Source: Clostridiales bacterium DTU074
GTDB taxonomy: Bacteria; Bacillota; Clostridia; Caldicoprobacterales; Caldicoprobacteraceae
Length of the DNA: 37,109 nt
Reading direction: 5' to 3'
Assembly (NCBI GenBank): GCA_001513075.1
Contig: LFSE01000121.1
Coordinates: 1 to 37,109, forward strand
Numbering within the stretch: position 1 is the first letter of the stretch; each line of letters opens with the position of its first letter. Below, piece by piece: positions 34,034 to 37,109 of the stretch. Made by a program: the position numbers and the translations under genes. The notes under the pieces are model-generated. The model was not told the DNA's origin. It worked only from the letters and a program-made list of their open reading frames with translations, and ran no database searches.

Positions 34034-35197
34034 TCAGCTCCTTAAAAATTTATCAGTCAATCTTCTGTGCCAGCGTACATCCTTCCAGTTTTTAAACTGG
34101 GGTTGACAGTAATTGTGTGGTGTCCAGCCCCACATGCCAAACTCGATTGCATCCTCAACTGACCATTCAGCCCACTCCAAAAGCCACGACCAATCCAGAT
34201 CCGGATGATCTATATAATACCAGCTAGCCCAAGACTCGGTAGTAATCAATGGAATACCAGCATCTTTTGACCAGGAAGCAAAAGCAGACAATTTGCTCCG
34301 TTGTCGAGCTCTATACATCGGAGCCATAATCCTGTGTGATTTCATGCAGCGATCGGAAAAATCTTTAAACAAGGATTCATCCCTAAACAGATCGCTGCAG
34401 ATCTCGTCGAACAGGGTCCGATCGTTAAATCTAGGATCAGCATCTGCATAAAAATGAATGTCCATCACATCTAACTCCAGGTTTAAATCAATCCATCTGA
34501 CATCTCCATGAAGAGATACCATAAAACGCAATTCCGGAAACTCTGAGCGCATTTCCCGCAGGCATTCATTTACTTCTTTTTGAATATATGCATTCCATTC
34601 CGGTGACCATCGCTGTCTTCCTTTCAAGGTCCTTTCCAAATGTCCATTTAGGAAATATGGATACTCGTTAGACAGATCCACATATATACACTTATCAAAT
34701 CCAAACCTCTTTTTCCATTCTTTCAGCATTATCTTCCAGCAATCAGTAATGTCATATAGATTTTGCGGCGATTTTCCCGGCAATGTACTGATGCTCCAAG
34801 CACTTAGGCAATAGTATAAGCCTTTTTTCAGAAGCTTTTCCATAAACTCAATCAACCATTTCCCTGCCGGACCTTCAAATGCTTCAGGACGATCCCATGG
34901 ATGTATAGGTTGTTCTTTAAGAGCAGGGCGACTGTATATTTTTTCAGGCTTAGATAGATCAATTAAATGGGGCATTGGGTCCAGACGAATGGTATTATAA
35001 CCCCGTTCGATGGCTTCATCCAGGACCTTGTCATAATCTTCAAATGAATCCCCCTTCATATGCCGTGTCAAAAAGGCAAAATCCCACATAACCACAGTCA
35101 TTCTTCTGGGTTCCAACCATTCCCTCATATCGAATTTTTCAAATTCCCTCGACATCATACTCCGTGCCCGCGACGATTCCTGTTTTGGATATTCCAT
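34034..35197 (-). CDS. Cellulase-like clan A glycoside hydrolase
   Basis: 387 residues, no signal peptide. A TIM-barrel fold like GH5 (Pfam cellulase-like) is suggested by RLDPMPH, DLSNEYP with N177-E178 as the candidate acid/base pair, MDIHFY (246-250 region) and TTESWAS with E321 as candidate nucleophile. These positions are spaced as in clan A retaining enzymes. Substrate not identifiable. ATG 35197 follows GGGGG by 6 bases, 34 bp after the YesM-type kinase gene, so the two are probably co-transcribed; the next gene has its own promoter near this gene's end. Confidence 0.82.
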   Translation of the reverse strand: MEYPKQESSRARSMMSREFEKFDMREWLEPRRMTVVMWDFAFLTRHMKGDSFEDYDKVLDEAIERGYNTIRLDPMPHLIDLSKPEKIYSRPALKEQPIHPWDRPEAFEGPAGKWLIEFMEKLLKKGLYYCLSAWSISTLPGKSPQNLYDITDCWKIMLKEWKKRFGFDKCIYVDLSNEYPYFLNGHLERTLKGRQRWSPEWNAYIQKEVNECLREMRSEFPELRFMVSLHGDVRWIDLNLELDVMDIHFYADADPRFNDRTLFDEICSDLFRDESLFKDFSDRCMKSHRIMAPMYRARQRSKLSAFASWSKDAGIPLITTESWASWYYIDHPDLDWSWLLEWAEWSVEDAIEFGMWGWTPHNYCQPQFKNWKDVRWHRRLTDKFLRS

Positions 35198-35231
35198 AAA
35201 AATCCCCCTTCGTATAATAATGTTTTATAAA

Positions 35232-37097
35232 CTAATTAATTACCTGAATAGAATTTTTCAACTGATCGCAGGTCAATGCCCTAATGCGAATCTGTACGCA
35301 TGTATAATCAATGCCATTGCTGTCTATCCATAGGCCGTATGATTCACCATATACCAATCTGATTCGTCCATGGACATTGACCAATCCATAGCTTGGCTCA
35401 TTTATATCCATATTTATCAAACGGTTCTGAAGCTCTTTTAACTGTCTTTCTTCTATACCCCGTCCGTTGTCTTCGAAAGTGAAAATAATCTCATCTCCCA
35501 TTAATGAACCGGTAATAGTAAAGCGATTGTCATCATAATCGTTCCGAATCCCGTGAAGAAAATAATTTTCAATAATAGGTTGCAATAAATTTTTTGGAAT
35601 CCCATATCCCATGATACGATGATCGATATTTATCTCACATTCAAAGCTGCCACCATACCTCAGTAAAAATATATTCAAATACATTCTGCAGATATTGATT
35701 TCCTTGCTAATAGGAATGAAGGTATCATCCTTGACGATGCTTCTGTACAAATTTGCAAGCAATATAACCATCTCTGCAATATCATCGTTTCCGTCATCTT
35801 TAGCTCTGATTCTGATGGCTTCCAATGTATTGTACAAAAAATGTGGATTGATCCCGGCTTGTAAAGCCTTCAACTCCGCATTTTTCTTCTTAATTTCGTT
35901 TATATATTCGCGATTTATTATACTTTCCAGCTCATCGCACATTTCATTGAAACGAATGCTAATCTCCTCAAATTCGTCCATTTTATTGCGGAGCGGAATT
36001 CGATAGGATAGGTTGTTTGATCCGATCAATTTCATTCCTTTAATCAACTCGTTTACACGTCGGGAAATAATGGAACCGGAAATAAAATATAAAATACCAA
36101 ATATGAGCACCATTGCGGAAAAAATAGTAAAAATAAACTTACGAAAATCCAAATCATTTATTTCAATATCCGCTTTTCGAATAATATGAACGCCAATATA
36201 TTTTCTTTTTAATACAGGAATTGTCTGTATATAACAGAATTCCCCGTCAATAACCGCACTTTCAGCTCCGCTTAACAAAACATCCATATATTTGAATTTT
36301 TCTTCGTATTGTCCCATGGAATCAAAAATTACATCCCCATCCCTTGTGACCAATAAAAACCGGCCCTTTGTTTCACCCATATATTTCTCCAAAACCCGCT
36401 CTATTGCCTGCGTTCTGTAAGCCACCATCAAACTTCCCGCATTATACCGAATGGTATAAGTCCCCAACGTACCAGCAATTCCATATACCTTTACCGTTGA
36501 ACGACCGCTGTAAATACTATCGGTCCCATATATGTCCCGACCCGCGCTTTTCTTTGCAAGCTTGTCAAAAAAAGGATAATGAGGTCCTACATATTCCAGT
36601 GTTTGACTGCTGCTGTTATATACATAACGGGCACCTGTAAGATTTTTATGAATCAGTATCGCTTCAATATCTGCATCACGAATTATAAATTTTTGCATAA
36701 CATCGACAATTTCCTGTTTCTTGTAGGGATCATTAATATAATCCTGATCAGATTTTGATTCCAGCAAATTGGTTATAACAGAATAGTTTTTCGGTTCTTC
36801 ATAGAGAGGGAGAATAAGATTAAAAAAATCATCATGTTTATTGCCATAATACATACATATTGTATTCAGTGCATCCCTGTTTTTCTGATTCTGCTCCATA
36901 CGATTCAGACGAGCAGAATAATCAATTGCAATAAAAGCAAACATATATACAAACACAGTGAAAATAATCATGTTGTAAAGCATTAATCTATTATAAAATC
37001 TTCTATGAAACAATCCCTTCAAGCTAAACTTATTACGAAGCAAAACAACCCGATTAAGTCTATATAATGGTGTAAAAAGAAAAATAAGTTGAGCCAA
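35232..37097 (-). CDS. YesM-type sensor histidine kinase
   Basis: About 621 residues. A short cationic tail precedes helix 1 (about 39-60). An extracellular sensor domain (dCache-like, about 60-305) and helix 2 (about 310-335) are followed by a HAMP-like linker. The His_kinase domain has the box INPHFLYNTLEA, the N-box IIENYFLHG and DNGRGIEE. YesM/YesN pairs regulate polysaccharide uptake genes in Firmicutes, which fits the following cellulase-like gene. The TTG at 37097 is the most upstream start, since a stop lies in frame at 37103-37101; it may be the end of a preceding gene. Later TTGs (near 37022) are possible because most relatives start just before helix 1. The response regulator is not in the window. 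Confidence 0.9.
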   Translation of the reverse strand: MAQLIFLFTPLYRLNRVVLLRNKFSLKGLFHRRFYNRLMLYNMIIFTVFVYMFAFIAIDYSARLNRMEQNQKNRDALNTICMYYGNKHDDFFNLILPLYEEPKNYSVITNLLESKSDQDYINDPYKKQEIVDVMQKFIIRDADIEAILIHKNLTGARYVYNSSSQTLEYVGPHYPFFDKLAKKSAGRDIYGTDSIYSGRSTVKVYGIAGTLGTYTIRYNAGSLMVAYRTQAIERVLEKYMGETKGRFLLVTRDGDVIFDSMGQYEEKFKYMDVLLSGAESAVIDGEFCYIQTIPVLKRKYIGVHIIRKADIEINDLDFRKFIFTIFSAMVLIFGILYFISGSIISRRVNELIKGMKLIGSNNLSYRIPLRNKMDEFEEISIRFNEMCDELESIINREYINEIKKKNAELKALQAGINPHFLYNTLEAIRIRAKDDGNDDIAEMVILLANLYRSIVKDDTFIPISKEINICRMYLNIFLLRYGGSFECEINIDHRIMGYGIPKNLLQPIIENYFLHGIRNDYDDNRFTITGSLMGDEIIFTFEDNGRGIEERQLKELQNRLINMDINEPSYGLVNVHGRIRLVYGESYGLWIDSNGIDYTCVQIRIRALTCDQLKNSIQVIN

Positions 37098-37109
37098 AGC
37101 TCATGCCTC

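Overview
The window reads as chromosome of an endospore-forming, Gram-positive member of the Firmicutes, most likely the class Clostridia. The grounds are strong GGAGG-type ribosome-binding sites, TTG and GTG starts, sigma-A promoters with 17-bp spacers, U-tailed terminators, a Bacillus/Clostridium-type LexA box, a possible CcpA (cre) site, a SpoVB-like flippase and YesM-type and TrpX-type families. I cannot name the species. I see no rRNA, tRNA, CRISPR array, insertion sequence or phage gene.

Left part (1-7.5 kb): a minus-strand unit encodes a LacI-family regulator followed by both halves of a heterodimeric ABC exporter; the second half runs off the window. Two touching perfect palindromes sit on the regulator's own promoter. 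Next comes a minus-strand lipoprotein/permease/ATPase operon of the TrpX-TrpY-TrpZ type. Its leader can form two mutually exclusive hairpins, one of which captures the Shine-Dalgarno sequence and is followed by seven U residues: a likely RNA switch.

7.5-12.7 kb: a LexA-type SOS box lies between two divergent promoters. To the right are a radical SAM/HhH protein and its TIGR03915-type partner, a presumed DNA-repair pair. To the left is a previously hidden 33-codon ORF with its own Shine-Dalgarno sequence and terminator. Then come a secreted NlpC/P60 endopeptidase, a metallophosphoesterase and adenylate kinase.

12.8-16 kb: an ABC-2 (NatAB-like) exporter whose leader folds as three hairpins closed by an 8-bp stem, then a PAP2-family membrane phosphatase.

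16-25.9 kb: a minus-strand operon E2 - E3 - fused E1 alpha/beta - class II aldolase encodes a 2-oxoacid/acetoin-type dehydrogenase complex coupled to an aldolase. Divergent from it is a sorbitol-6-phosphate dehydrogenase. Next are an L-sorbose-1-phosphate-reductase-like enzyme and a DeoR regulator. This looks like an inducible pathway for a polyol or ketose phosphate, but the substrate is unknown and no PTS genes are in view.

26-37.1 kb: a glycan-use region on the minus strand holds a YesM-type sensor kinase, a cellulase-like (clan A) protein, a cytoplasmic alpha/alpha-barrel glycosidase-like protein of unknown family, a class II fructose-bisphosphate aldolase, and a GH4 glycosidase in an operon with a UroD/MtaA-like protein. 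A plus-strand spoVB-like gene interrupts it. The GH4 promoter and the alpha/alpha-barrel protein promoter share an unusual TATAGA/TCTATA inverted repeat.
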